Assembly (NCBI RefSeq): GCF_900496995.4
Contig: NC_044019.1
Span: 434,001-498,000 of the forward strand
DNA: 64,000 nucleotides
From: Aquila chrysaetos chrysaetos
Lineage: Eukaryota; Chordata; Aves; Accipitriformes; Accipitridae
Reading direction: 5' to 3'
The notes under the pieces: model-generated
Seen by the model: the letters and a program-made list of their open reading frames with translations, nothing else
Databases searched by the model: none
What the model was told of the DNA's origin: nothing
Program-made: the position numbers and the translations under genes
Part shown: one piece after another, positions 10,901 to 23,730 of the stretch
How the letters are laid out: the number at the start of each line of letters is the position of its first letter
Position numbering within the stretch: position 1 is the first letter of the stretch

Positions 10901-13900
10901 GCAACTCCAAAGAGCAGGATTTCTCCAGGCTTACACCAGTGAATACGATGTGGGCTCTGATCAGCGTCATCCCTCTGTTTTATATGTAGGTGCATATCTA
11001 GGAAAAACACAGAGAAGGAGCTCGTTAAGTCTTTCATGTGAACTCCCACTGCGCTTTGCAGAGCTGATTTATGGGCATTCAGCATCTCTCCCACTTGTTA
11101 TTTGTTGATGAGTGTAACTGTGCATGTGTGCACACACAGCTCTCACCTGAGCACAGAAGTAGAAATACAGCCAACTGCACTTAATCAGGTGTTTTCCTCT
11201 GTGATTCATGTAAACGCAACCCATGAAAGTTCCCCCTAGTTTCAATTTGAACTAGTAAGACCAGGCTTCTCCGTGTAACCTACCATGCTGTGCATGGGAA
11301 TTAAAAGGTTGCAAAGGCAGCGTTAAAGCATATGATACTGTATAGAAGATACAATGTTCATGTTAGATCAGACTTCATGAATATTTCATGTTCCTTGATA
11401 CCACATTATTTTTGGTGTTGGTCAAAATGAGTGTTATTTCTTGCAAGCCTTGCAAAGCTGTTTTAGTTACAGAGGTGCCCTGGCTCATACACCGCTGAAA
11501 ACGCTTGCTGCAGAGGAGAATGCTGTCAGTCCCAAACTTTAAAGATGTTTTTTATTTATTTTCCTCTTTGCCACCTTTCTTTTGGAGTGTTCTGCCCGAT
11601 AAAAACATCTGTGCAACACCTCCAGCACCCAGTTGTGTTTCCTTGTGGGCACATTGACTTCTTGCAGCTCCACAGAGGGCAATCCGCTTTTGATCACTTT
11701 GCCAGATTATCATTCTTCCAAGTCTTCCTGCTTTTTAATTCCTGCAACAGCTGCCCTAGGGCCAAAATGGACAGCACTTGCCACAGCCAAAAAGCAGTAT
11801 TTCTTTCGTAATGTTTCCAAGCTGGCTTTTCTGTCAACATGTTTAAGAAAGGCGGATGGCCTTCTTAAGCCGATCTTAAGCTGCTCGGCTCCCTGTCTCA
11901 GGAGCTATACCCATAACAGCTGAGTGCCTTGAAAGTAAATGAATGAACAAATGCACAAAAGTCTTCTTGCAGATGTCACGTATATGCACCAGAGTTGTCA
12001 GATGCTCCGTGGAAGTGCCTGCTCCTCACTAGGGGATCAATACAAGGTATGAGAAAGCCAATGGGCATTTTTTCATTTCACTGTAGGTTTGGGTTTTTTT
12101 CCTGTGGAAATTTGTCCTGTGGTTTTTCATTACCTGGAGCTCAATGTGTATTAGTACCTCTCACTCACCCTGGAGGCTGTGTGACTTTGAGATTATGCTG
12201 GATCTTAAATTTGTAGCTAGCCAAAACTCTGGGAAATGAATTTGATTTACATGTTTGCATCTTTTTGCAGTCATTTGCAGGATTGGTTTTAAAGAGTCAG
12301 GCTGTTGCATCAGACGTGTTTATGTATTTTTTTTTAAATATATAATTAGTTTTAAATTGGAGAAGTTTTTTCAGTCGTGTTTAAGACTAACCCGGTTACA
12401 GACAAAAGAAGTGGTGGCTTTTCAAATAAACCAACAGAAGTGTGGGCAGTGAGAGAACTGTAGTACAGAAGGGCAGTTATCAGATTTGCTACAATGGAGA
12501 CTTTCCTCTAAAACAGTATCAGAGCTCCTGGATTTTACTCCCAGATCTCCTGTTAATTTCCTTGAGGACTATGAGAAATGTTTTGGGTTTTTTTTCCCAG
12601 TGTTTTTACTTCTCATGAAGTGATGTAATAAATCTTTCCTTAAGTTGCAAGGGTTAATTTCTATGGAGTGCTGAGAGGACCTCAGCAAAAAGAGCTACAG
12701 CAGTGTAAGAAGCTCCCTGGTGAGGTGTGTGAATAGTGTGGGTTTGAAGGCAGCTTACTCGGTAGCTCCAGTGGAAAGAACATTTCCATGTGCTGGACTC
12801 TGAGGTGCAGTGCGGGCAGAGCTGTACTGTAGGGATGCAAGAGCTGCTCTCCTGCTTCCCCCTCTCTCACTAGTCTCTATATGGGTATTTTCCTGGTCTG
12901 AGCAAAGTGTTCCTGACCCTGCTGCCGCAGGGCTGTGGAGAGCAGGACAGGCTGGCTGTGTGTTTTGAGGATAAGTGCTGTGGAAGGGCATTGCCCACTG
13001 CTGAAACGGTGTCCGTCAGCCCAGGAGCCCCGTGGTGCTCCAGCTCGTGATGACAAGCACAGCCGAGTACCGTCTCTCCAGGTCCCAGCCGACTTGCATC
13101 AGCACAGTGTTATTTTTACTTACATTGCCTGTGGCATGTATCTGGCGAAGCTCTCTGGAGGAGCACCGACGTGCCGTGGTGGCTGGCCCTTGTCCCCTGC
13201 CCTCTCTCCCAGCCAGGTGGGCATCGGGTTGCAACTTTGAATTTCTCTTCTTCAGGACCAAGGTCTGTGCCCCATATGCCTTCGTGTCCTCTGCAGAGCT
13301 CGAAGTGCCAGGAGCTGGTGAATGCTTAGTGCTCAGAACAGTTTTAATCACACGTCTTTTCTCATGCCTTAGCACGGTCTCAGGTGTCGGAGCATTATTC
13401 AGGAGCAAAGGGATGAAAACTGTTGCCAAACCTGACCTCGCATGTTGCTTCCCTTGTCATCCCCCACGGTGTTCTCCTGAATGAGTCCATGTACTCGCAC
13501 AGCAGAGAGTCGCAGGATCTGCTCGAGCGGTGAGGTTCAGGGGTCTGATCCGCTGTGCCTCAGCCCCTGCAGCTGCCAGCCCCTGCGGCAGTGAGGGAGA
13601 AGCCTGATGGACCTGTTAAAAGGCGCAGAATTGCAACAGGCGTGGGAGCGATCTAACAAACCCATCATCACAGAAAAGCCTTGTATCTTGTGGTTCAGGC
13701 TACAAATCACCACAGGGCCTGGGTTGTTTTTTTTTTCCTTTCTTTAAACATTATCACTTCAGAGAATGGAGCTGGAGTCATCTGCAGCCGTCTAGTTGGA
13801 GGAAACGAGGGGTTTGCTGAGCCCCATGAGAAGCAGGCTGAGCAGCATGCTTGTCAGCCAAACTTCAGCATGAAGGATGCTGACTCTTCAGCAAATATGG

Positions 13901-15339
13901 GCAAGCAAAAAGCAGCAGGCAGTTGCAGTGCTGGATTCATTCTGTCCTGTAGTTCTCTCGGGTATGTGTGAAAATCATGCTCTCGCTCATAAGATGGTTG
14001 TGACACAAACGGTATTTGCTCCTGATAGGAGGATTCTTAGCTCTTTGTTTTCCTGAAATTACTTCATTTACTCTCAGCAGCAACATGCAATTTTATTTTC
14101 AAATGAGAATATATAACAACTCAGTAGCAGAGCTTGCCACTTCTGACTGCAGCAAGTCTGTGACAGTCTTTCTTCAACAAGCCTCTTACTGGTGTATCAA
14201 AGAAAAGAGCTTTCTCAGCTTTGGAAGCATCCCACTATTGGCTCTCACTTCCTTAGTCTTACTGGTTGCTGGATTGTTCTGCTGCTTGCATGGCACCAGG
14301 GACTTTCCAGCCCCTGGATCATGACGATCAGTGCAGGGCCAAGCAGCAGTGCTGTCTCACCTGCTGAGAAGCATCCCCATCTCCTTGCCTCTGCCGAAGG
14401 TGCAGCCAGTGATATCTTCTGCTGCAACCCAGAAAATGGCTACACTCACCAGAAATGAAAAACCTGAAACTGTCCCCAAAGTCACTGAGATGCTTTTGCT
14501 TGTCTCAGGGTGTGTTTGCCCTAAATATGCTTTTAAAGTGAAAGACAAATAGGCAGATCTTTGTGGGGGTTTGTGAGCCAGGGTTCTGCAGCACGACAGG
14601 CTAATGGGTTGCACAATTGCTATATGCACCCTGACACTTGCCTTGCATTTGCTTTCCTGTCGCTATTCATTTTCAGCCATTTCTTTCTAGTGTAGATGGT
14701 AAAAACAAAGCACTCAGTGATACTTTGCTGAACGTCTTTGTCATCCAGCGTGCTCCCTCTCTGTAGGTCACCTCCCAGTGCTAGGTCTGGGGGGAGCTAG
14801 GAGTGCTGGGGCACAGTGAGGGCTGGGAGAGCTGAGCGGGGCGAGGAGCGGTTGGCACAGGCATGTGCCTGTGTCGGGGCATTTGCCTGGTCCGATGTTG
14901 CTGCTGGCCTGTTTGGATCCTCCCCAGGAGGTGGGGGGGTCAGCCTGGCTCTGTCCCCAAGCAGCCTGTGACAGCCGGCAACGCAGGGCAGAGGTGGGAG
15001 CCCACAGCTAGCAGCAGGACAGAGCCAAATTGCCTGTCCTGGGACTGGCCAGCCAGTCTGCTGCCCACAGCGTGTGGCTTAAATGCGTGGCCACATCTGC
15101 ATGCTGAACTAGCTTTGGTCAGCTTCTTGGGAGGGAAAGCGTTGGACTCGGTAGGTAAAATCTTTCCATCCCAGAGCCCTCCCTGTGCTGCACTTCGGCC
15201 GTGCTCCCCATGTCTGCCCAGGGCAGGGGCTGGCTGTGCCCCCCAGGGAGGGGGCTCGCCTCCCCAGCCCTGGCTTTGGCGGGGAGAGCAGCCTCACAGG
15301 CTGGCCCAGCCTTGCTGGTGTTGGGGACAGGCGCAGGTC

Positions 15340-15620
15340 AGCATCATTAAGAGGGAGAGTACTGAATCGATATCTGGAGTGTTTGATATTCTGCTTAGTG
15401 GAACACTTGTTATGTCTTTAATTACTATTTCTAAAAGCACCATGGGATGGAAAGCAAAAGGCAGAAATAAATAGCAAGGGGTGATCAATTGGGCATGAAA
15501 CCCTTGTTATTGATCACCTTTAACCTCTGCTTAAACTAATGACAGAGCTACCATTTAACTGTCCCCAGGCACAAAGCGCATCAATTGTACAAGTGCCACA
15601 TAAATCATGGTGGGTTGCAG
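15340..15620. promoter_or_regulatory. Candidate conserved non-coding element with a 10-bp inverted repeat
   Basis: An AT-rich block in GC-rich surroundings. It contains TTTAATTACTATTT and a perfect inverted repeat GGTGATCAAT (15480-15489) / ATTGATCACC (15509-15518) around a 19-base spacer. ACTAATGACAG, GCACAAAGC and CATCAATTGTAC follow. ATCAAT/ATTGAT are core words of CUT/ONECUT and PBX-type homeodomains; ACAAAG is a SOX core. Conservation is not tested here. Confidence 0.35.
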
Positions 15621-18404
15621 TGCATTGCCGAGTGGCCCAGGAGCCAGCCTGCCCGGTGGGGAGGGTGAGGGTCTTCTCTGGAGCTGCAGGGGGGGCACTG
15701 GCCTGTGCTGCGCTGCTGGAGCACCCTCAGCCAGTTTTCTCAGGTAAGCCGCTGCTCTGTGAACTGGTATTTCACACAGAAAGGCTCCCAAGAGCAAAGC
15801 CATGTCACAACTCTGCATGTAGTGCAGGGCTGCATAAATGACAGTATTTCCCCTGCCTGCCTCTTTCCCCAAAGAGCTAAAAAAAGATTTATGCTATTAA
15901 AGATCCCATTGATGCCTGCTCCTGACCTCCAGATACCATGGCTGGGGGATGGTTACTGAAGCGTGGTGAGTTGGCAGGAGGAAGGGCAGACAGGACTTAG
16001 GTGAAACACTGATCCCATATCTAAGCAAGTATTCAAAGCAGCAGAGTTTGAGGAGGGAGTGACATAGGCCAGGCACAGAAAGGATCACCTTTTCCCATAT
16101 GCCTTCAGTTGGCTTCCTGAATCATCAGCTGTGCTGGAATTGCCCTTTCTGTTTGGTACAGGGGTAAAAAAGAAAAAAGAAAAAAAAAAGATGTGCAATT
16201 GGCATCAGAGTGAAATCAGCACAGCCTTTCCAGATAACAACAATAATTTTCATTAACATTCAATCTACAAATTATCCCTTGAAACCCCAGCCTGGAGATT
16301 TGCCAGTTTGCAACACAAAACAATGTTGTCTGTTACGTTTCCAGCATGGTAGCATTTCCAAGGCTGTGTCTGACATACGGCATCACAGAGCTATAAGCTG
16401 TACATCCTGCCATGTACAGGGTGAGGGGCTGCACCCCGCCTTTTGAAGGGAATGTTTGTATTTCATTGAAACAGGATGGCTGTTCTGCCAATTCAGCTCC
16501 CCAGAGAATTGGGAGGTGATCTTTTCGTTGATGTTCTCTACTCTTAGTTTTGGTGGAAGCAGTGGGCTTCTTCAGCAGCTTTCAAAAAACTATTTGTTTC
16601 CAGAGCTGTTTAGTAAGCATTCACACTGAGCCCTGGATAGGGAAGGTGGGGAAAAATCGCGGCAATTTGGAAGAGTCCCATTGAGCAGCGTGTCTGTGTG
16701 TTCATCCCTCTCAGAAAGCTCTCAGGATTACTTGTGTCTCCATGGGGACAAGGAAAAGGTCCCTTCTTGTCTGCTATTAAATGGGCTGTCCACAGCATGA
16801 TGCTGAGCACATACTCTGCCTGCGCCTGGCATTGCCGTGCACATCCCTGGAGGACTTCCTTAGGAGACCCTGGATTAATACATGCTTTGCCTTTGTGCTG
16901 CCATTTGGAGGGTTTCTACTGAAACCTTAAAAATCATTTGGGTGTCCTCATCCATCAGCTATTGGAAACATTATTGATAATACAATCATTCCTCCTTTGG
17001 TCCCTCTGTTTCCCTTTTTCTCTACTGCAGATGCTGTAATTTGTCACTGCTGTCCCCCTGAAATGTCGAGAGATTGGAATCTGCCCAGGTGCAGCATGGG
17101 AGCATTGCAAATGCAGCACAGGGAGGTCTCCTGCATCTCTCACCACCCACACATACAGCTGGGGCTGCAGCATGCTTAACTACAGCTGGGGGACAGTCTG
17201 ATATGGCCCTGGGGAGACTGAGCAGCCTCTACATACGGTCAGGTTCTGCACTGGCCAGGCTGGGGCTCTGGTTGGTCTGTGCCAGCGGGACCCCACTCTG
17301 GGGTGTTACAAGTTTGGGTCTCTGAAGTGCCTTGTCCCCTCAGCTCTGGGTATTTCATGGGGACCTGGATGGTACGTGGGTACCCAGGTATGTCTGCTGA
17401 CCCTGGCAACGGGGCTGCTGTAGAAGAAGCCCAAGCCTGCAGAGGTCCAGCTGGCATTGAGGAGGGCAGCGCTGGGCCCTTGTCCCAGCCCGGGTTTTGG
17501 CCAGCGCGGAAGACCTGACCTGTTTTCTTGTGGCTGAGCAGTAGGCTGCTGGCTGCCAGCCACAGGGCTGCTGGATCGTTTCAGGTGGGACAAGCACAGG
17601 ACCCTGCAGCCCTGGTGCAGCAGGTCTGCCTGCTGCAGAGCTCCCACACTGCGCCTCTTAGATGGGCTGGCTGTGCAGGGTTGCTGGTAAAGCCACCAGC
17701 ACATTAGGAAGGAAAGGGAAAGGTCTGCCTGCAGAGCTCTTCCTACTTCTCCTAATGCAACTAGTCTTCTCCTAGGGCTTCCCTGAAGCAAGTGAGCTCC
17801 ATGTTCTGAGAGTGCAGAGAACAGGGTCAGGCTCTGCTGTGTCCACTTCTTTCTGCCCTGGGACCGAATGCCCCTCCATGCCACTCCTGTTGTACTCCCT
17901 CACTGGGAGGGTCTGTGTGGTGCCCAGCATGATGCAACCCTCACAGAATTGCTGCAGGAGAGTCTCTTCACTGGGAAAGCCTCCAGCTGGGCTGACATTG
18001 CACCTTAGCAGCCGCTTGTGATAGATCTGAGACTGCAGAGGCCCCTTTTCTCAGGTAGTACTTTGCTTTCTGGTTTCCATTAGCCTGATGCTGGCAGGGT
18101 TGGCTTGGAGGGGTCACTGTCCCACTTTGCTCCTGCCCTGAGGCCCAGGGCTCCCTTCAGGTGGGTGCTGCGAGGTCACCCTGGGGGTTTGCTCCAGGTC
18201 CCCAGAGGGTTCCTCTTCACTGCTGCTGTAACCACTACAGACAACTAGTGATACAGGCAGTGCTGCTGTTCCTCTTATGGTCAATGAAGGAATAAGCCGT
18301 AGGTGTCATTAGCTTTAAGCTGGTAGTTAGCTTTCACTCTCTAGGGGCTTCTAAGGCCTGGGCATCTCAGAGCAGAGAGGCAGTGAGTGCCATTCTGCAG
18401 ACCG

Positions 18405-18414
18405 CCCCCCCCCC
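18405..18414. repeat. C10 homopolymer
   Basis: Ten consecutive C residues, seen directly. Confidence 0.7.
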
Positions 18415-18559
18415 GAGCCCTGCTCCTCGTGCAGTGCTGCCAGAGAGAATTCGCCCCAGACGCATGTGGACGGCAGATGCAGGCCATGGGGGACACCAGT
18501 GGCTGCGATCCCTGTGCAGTGAGCGGCTGCTGGTCTGGCAAAGGGAGCGTCTCAGTGCA

Positions 18560-18700
18560 CAATAAAATCTTCTTACATGTCAGTCCAGAGGGGCAGAGCT
18601 CCCCGCTGACAACAGCTGCGCGGAGAGCTTGGCATGGATTTGCATAGATGAAATGATTTCTCCTGCCATTCATTCAGTCTTTCTGTCTGCCGGCTTCCCT
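18560..18700. promoter_or_regulatory. Candidate enhancer block with a perfect octamer
   Basis: ATTTGCAT, the reverse complement of the ATGCAAAT octamer bound by POU factors, lies at 18638-18645. ATGAAATGATTTC and CATTCATTC follow directly. Together these could be an autoregulatory POU site downstream of POU3F1. A lone octamer also occurs by chance in 64 kb. Confidence 0.3.
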
Positions 18701-19814
18701 GCTCCTCTGTGGAATCTGGGGTCCACACAGAGAGCATTCAGCTGGCCGCGAGCTCTTTGCTGCGCGTTGCTTTGCGCAGATGTCCCCAAGCAATTCCATG
18801 AATTGTTGCTCTATAGTCACTAAGCTGTTTGGGAAAACATTTCAGATAACTGTCCTACGCATTGGGGTGACTGAATTAATGGCATTTGAATGGTCAAAAA
18901 GATAGTGTGAATTGGAAACAATGCTGTCCCTGTAACGGGCAGCAGGAGAATTCCAGCTGGTATTTTCATTGTTAATGAGCAAACCCAGGGCGCTGTGCAG
19001 CCTCGCTACCTTGGAAGGGGCTGGAGAAATGCACAAACCAGCCCGTCACTTCCCCTTCTGAACTTTTCAAATGCCAGGAAAGGAATGCTTTTCAAATTGT
19101 CTTTTAGAGCTCCACACGTGAGACACTATACCTCAGCTGCGAGAAGGGAAGGGGGAGGACTGTGGTGGTGCCTGCCCAGGTGTGTGCTGCCTGAGCACTG
19201 TGCAGCGCGATGAGCATTGATGTACGCCAAGTTCAGGAGTTCCTCTACCCTTGGGTGCCAAGGTAGCACCTCTGACTGAGGATGCCCATGAAGGTGGGAG
19301 CAAACTCTGCAGCACTGTCACCCTTGGCCCAGTCTCACACTCCTCCCTGCATGTCCCCTACCGACTGGTGCTAGAGTTAAGGTATGGGGGAGTGGGGAGT
19401 CCAGGGCTGGAGGGGGGAGGAGAAGAGGGAGAATGGCGTGTGCTGGCGGGACTGTGTGGGGAGCTGAGACACAGCTTCACAACTGCCGTGGCGGAGCCTG
19501 TTTCCCTGCTGTCTGAGCAGCCACCTCAGAAATAGCACATTGACCACAATCATTATTTTCAAATACATTGCACACTCCCAAACACAGTTTTCACTGTGCG
19601 AGATGACCGTCTGTGCCAAGAAGTCCCTGGTGTGACGAGAGGTGTCCTTCGCGGCAGGAGGAGGGGTGAGCCCACCTGTAGCTGGCCAATGCATCCCGTG
19701 CGGTGGCAGGCACTGCTCCAAGGAGGGTGCTTGGCAGTCAGGAGAGTTTTGTTGCATCTGGGCTTGGCAGAGCACAGCGATCCCAGCCATACATCATCGG
19801 CAAGAACGTGTGCT

Positions 19815-19915
19815 TGGGTAACACATTAGAATAATACATTATTAGAGCACTGTTGCTATGGTGATGTATTAGGGCAATATATCATTAGATACCTTCCATT
19901 GATGATGTATTACTC
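19815..19915. promoter_or_regulatory. Candidate element with repeated ATGTATTA words and an RFX-like X-box
   Basis: A perfect inverted repeat AATAAT-AC-ATTATT lies at 19830-19843. GTTGCTATGGTGAT (19852-19865) resembles an RFX X-box. GATGTATTA occurs at 19863-19871 and again at 19904-19912, exactly 41 bases apart, with an inverted near-copy TAATACATT at 19833-19841. Confidence 0.35.
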
Positions 19916-22080
19916 CAAACATGGCTCCTGCCAGCACCAGCACAAGGGCCACAGGGGAAGTCTTGTCTTTTTGCAGAAACTTTACACCTTCCCTAAGGAA
20001 AAAAATCCAAGTGTAATGGCTTCATTAAGGGGATACAGGGCAGGGGCTGGCCTGGGGCACGTCTTCCTCTCTCCCGAGGCCCTTTATGGTGACGCTCGCT
20101 CCATGCTGAGCCACTTGCTGTGTTGCCTGGGGAGCCGGTACCTGCATTTTAGTGCACTCGGGCAAAAGCACCTGTCTGTGACTGCCAGGCAGAGGGATGA
20201 GATCTGCCCGGGCCCTGTGCTGAGCTACAGCTGAGCTGAGGCATTAGTGGGTGCCTCCTCCGGTGCAGCATGGAGTGCTGTCGGCTGCAACGCCTGCTGA
20301 GACCCTCTGGTGAGGGGGCTGCTCCAGGTCCTGTGCTCCCCACGTTCTTCACACTGCGCTCTTGTGCAGGGACCGGATCTGCACGGGGCTGGAGCACGGT
20401 CCAAAGCAGCTCGTCCTCTCCTGGTCCCCAGGGGGCCAAACATGCTGGTGGCATGTGCTGGTGCCCAGGCCTATGGTGGAGGAGACAGATGGACCCAAAA
20501 CGGAGTCCAGGGCCTGGGTGACTGCTGCTGCTCACCTTTCCATGAGCCTCATTGCTTGCTGTCAGCTGGGCTCAGTTCCCTTGGGATCACCCAGCAGCAT
20601 GTGCTGGGTGAACTGCACCTTGCTGGGCCAGGTCTCTCCCTGGGTACAGGACACAGGCAGATGTTACCATTTGCTGGCCCAAGGCAAGAGGGACGTGAGC
20701 TGCAGCCAGAGTGCCATTTGCAGTCCTCCCCGGGTATGGGTTTGTCACCTGCTGGAGGAAGGAGCTGATGGCAAAGTTGTGAGGGCTGTGACACCGGCAG
20801 CAGCTGTCTGCTGCGTGCAGCAACACACACCACCCTGCCTAGCAAGCAGCACTTTGCACTCACAAGGCTGTGTCCCATTCGAAGCATGGAGCAGAGAAGA
20901 ATTAATGAACTGCTCAGTGCCAGAGCGTAGTGCAGGGAGGCCCCTGACACAGCAGACTGAGGCTTATGAGTATCCACTCTCCTCTCTCTGCTGTGCCTCC
21001 AGGTCCCATGGGGCAGGCACCTCCTGGGGCTGTGGGACAGCTGGTAGGTCAGCATTGGCACTCCACGGGTGGCAAGGCATGGCTGGAGATCTGCATGGGC
21101 ACTTACGGCCCTTCACAGCCTCTGCTAACACCAATCATTACCTTCCCCAGCTGCTGGGCATCTTCCCCTCACTGCCAGCTTGGAGTGAGGCTGTTGGATG
21201 CTGCACTGATGCTCTTCCCCTCAGCTCTGGGGGACTCTGGCCCCAGCCTGGCATGAACGTGAGAAGTGAAGCCCAGGAGAGGCTCCAGCCAGCTGGGTCC
21301 TTGGGCACCCCCGTGGTCTCTGCAGGGCTGCGCTCTTTTCAGCTCAGCAGGCTAAATAAGTTGCTCCAGCATCAAAGGCTCCAGAGAGCAGAAGGGGAAA
21401 GCAGGTTGCTTTCACTGCAAAGTATGCAGTGTGCATCAAATATAATTTGATTTTAATTAGTGGAGAAGAAAGTAGCAGAGTTAATAAAGTATGCACTGGC
21501 TTTTGCAGGGATGCCAGTGCTGAATGCCTGAAAAATGCAACCAAATCAGAAAGACGAGCAGCGCAAAGTGAGCAAAGGCTGACCACGCCTGGGCAGTGGC
21601 ATTGTAAACGGAGTGCCAGGATAAATTTCCCCAGCCCCTGTGATGTCCCACAGTCAGGCTCACTGCAAAGAAGCAGTTTGCACAGCACATGCTGTTACTT
21701 GGTGTGGAGATGCCCCAACTCTGCAGCCCCAGTCAGAGTGCTGTGCGTCAGCTGCACTCAGGGACTTTTCAACTGGCTGCTGAGAAAGCCCTGGCTCCCC
21801 TGCCCGGCTCTCTCATCTCAGGCATGACTATGCAAAGTGAAGGCTGCTACTGAGGCTGTTCAGGTGCCCATTGCTTCCCTCCCCATCTTTTCCCCATGCC
21901 TGGAGGGACCTCAGTATCTGCCCCCCTTCCCTCATAGGGGACAGTTGTGGTAGGGCTGCTCCTTGATCTCCCTCTCTCCAGCACTGCTTGGGGGATGCAG
22001 GTTCACAAGTAACCCTGGATGCAGCCGCTCATACACACAAGCTTGTGTTTGGACAGCAGGTCTTCTGGGCTCCATTCCCA

Positions 22081-22125
22081 GCAGTGTGGGCTAGTGGTTA
22101 GACCACTTAAGAGCCAGGCTGCCCC
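22081..22125 (+). repeat. MIR-like SINE relic (tRNA-derived head)
   Basis: CAGTGTGGGCTAGTGGTTAG followed by ACCACTTAAGAGCCAGGCTGCC lines up with the 5' end of MIR (CAGTAGCATAGTGGTTAAGAGC...GAGCCAGACTGCC). The preceding bases (22058-22080, TTCTGGGCTCCATTCCCAG) look like the second, 'ttcaattcccag' part of a related element, which suggests two fragments in abnormal order. Confidence 0.5.
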
Positions 22126-23589
22126 CACATCGCCCTGCAGATGCACACTTCCTTCCCTTGAAATCTCTGTGGGAGCAGAGTCTGCCCACTGAGGGCAGGG
22201 GGAGCAAGAATAAGAGGTTGTTTGTACAGATTTGAAGTATGAGAAGTAATATTCCCCTAGAACTGCCCTGCTGCTGCTGGTTCCTGTTCATAATAATGAT
22301 GCGTGAGACACTTTAGGAGAGCAAGACTCTGTCTGCCCTTGATGCCAATGCTTTTAAGGGTTCAGCGTGCTGCCCTGCTCCCAGGCACCATCTGCAATGC
22401 TCTAAGCCAGGGCTGCTTTTAGCTTCTCAATCAATTGGATTCAATTAAGTGATAACGTGAGCCTGTGGGTAGAGAAGTGGTTGCTTATCCCTTGATCAGC
22501 AAATTGTCCCCAGGTAGGGCAGAGTGGTTTGCCACCCAGCGTCCATGCAGTTTTAGTGCAGATGTCCTCTGGATGGCAGCTGGGGGTGAGAGCTCCTGGC
22601 TCAGCCCCCTGGAGCCCTGACCTCTAGCTGGTGCCTCCTGCCCTTGGCTGAGCCGGTGGCGTGAACGGGGGGCATCCTGCTGTCACGGGCTTGGCTGCCT
22701 TTGCCCTCAGAGGACACTAGCGCTGGGCCCCAAGGCTGAGGGTGAACCCTTTGCCATTGGGGTTGCTGCCCCACACTCCCTGGGAGAGAGGACCAGCAGC
22801 ACAGAGCCGAGGCTGGGGATGCTCAGCACTGCCTGCACAGACAGGAGCAGCCGCCTTGGGAAGCAGAGGTACGTTTATTTAAAGCACTCTCTTTTTTCAC
22901 TCTGTCCTCAATGCCATGTTTCCACTGGGAACACTGCCAGCATCCACCCTGACACGTCTGGGAGCAAGTGTGTTAGGGAGGCTGTGGGCATCTTGGTGAA
23001 GCGGAGCTGGCTCTGCCCCTCTCCCTGCTCCTGCTCCATGGCCATGGGATGCGCAGGGCACCTCGGCTATCTGAGGCCAGACCTGGCTGTAAGGGATTTC
23101 AGACATCAATAAACATCAGTGTCAAAAAGGACAGGAAAAGGTTATTTATCAGAAAACAGGCCAAGAGGTAGGATTGCAGCAGGGGTGACATGTGCTCCGG
23201 CCGTGCTGCCAGGGCTGCATCCTGTGGTGGCTCAGAGGGGTCAGAGCCACCACTCCAGCACTGCTTGCATCTCCACACCAGCTGATAACCGTGGCTCGGC
23301 CCTGCAGCGCCCGTGCTGTGCCCGGGGCCAGGCTGTTGCCACCAGCCATGACAGCAGCCCAATATTTCTTTTGCTTCCTCCAGTGTAATTAGGACTCTGT
23401 AGGAGTGACAGTCTCCTCGGAGCAAGTCAGGCTTGGAGGGGACTGAGGTTTCAGAGCGAGCTCTGCTGTCCCGCAGTGCTCTCCTGGCTGCTGGGCTCCC
23501 TGGGCTTGGGGGAGCTGTTGTTTCTGTGCAGAGACCAGGGGCTCTTCGGCTGCTGGGGAGCTGCAGAAAACCGTTTGTGGGTTCATGCA

Positions 23590-23730
23590 TGGGAGCGTGC
23601 GTGTGTGTAACATGGTGGAGGTTTAAGAGAACAATGTTGTACAAAACAAGGATAGAAGAGGTTATTAATTTTCAAGATAACACCAACAAGAGGAGAATAC
23701 TGAGTTGCTGTTGAATTGTTGATGGTTTTC
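23590..23730. promoter_or_regulatory. Candidate SOX-rich enhancer block
   Basis: The block holds ACAATGTTGT (23631-23640), a head-to-head pair of SOX half-sites, immediately followed by ACAAAACAAGG, then GGTTATTAATTTTCAAG and GAATTGTTGATGG. SOX10 with POU factors drives mammalian Oct6 in Schwann cells through a downstream enhancer, so a SOX-rich block 17 kb past the gene is a plausible functional equivalent. This is inference from motifs only. Confidence 0.3.

Larger units (their letters stand above)
7110..14700. other. AT-rich intergenic DNA downstream of POU3F1
   Basis: No protein-coding exon is recognised. The first 870 bases (7.1-8.0 kb) are AT-rich and end in an AATAAA at 7974-7979, so they may be a long alternative 3' UTR of POU3F1. 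A TATC microsatellite lies at 7738-7760. The rest holds only short frames with no family resemblance and no repeat I can name. Confidence 0.55.
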
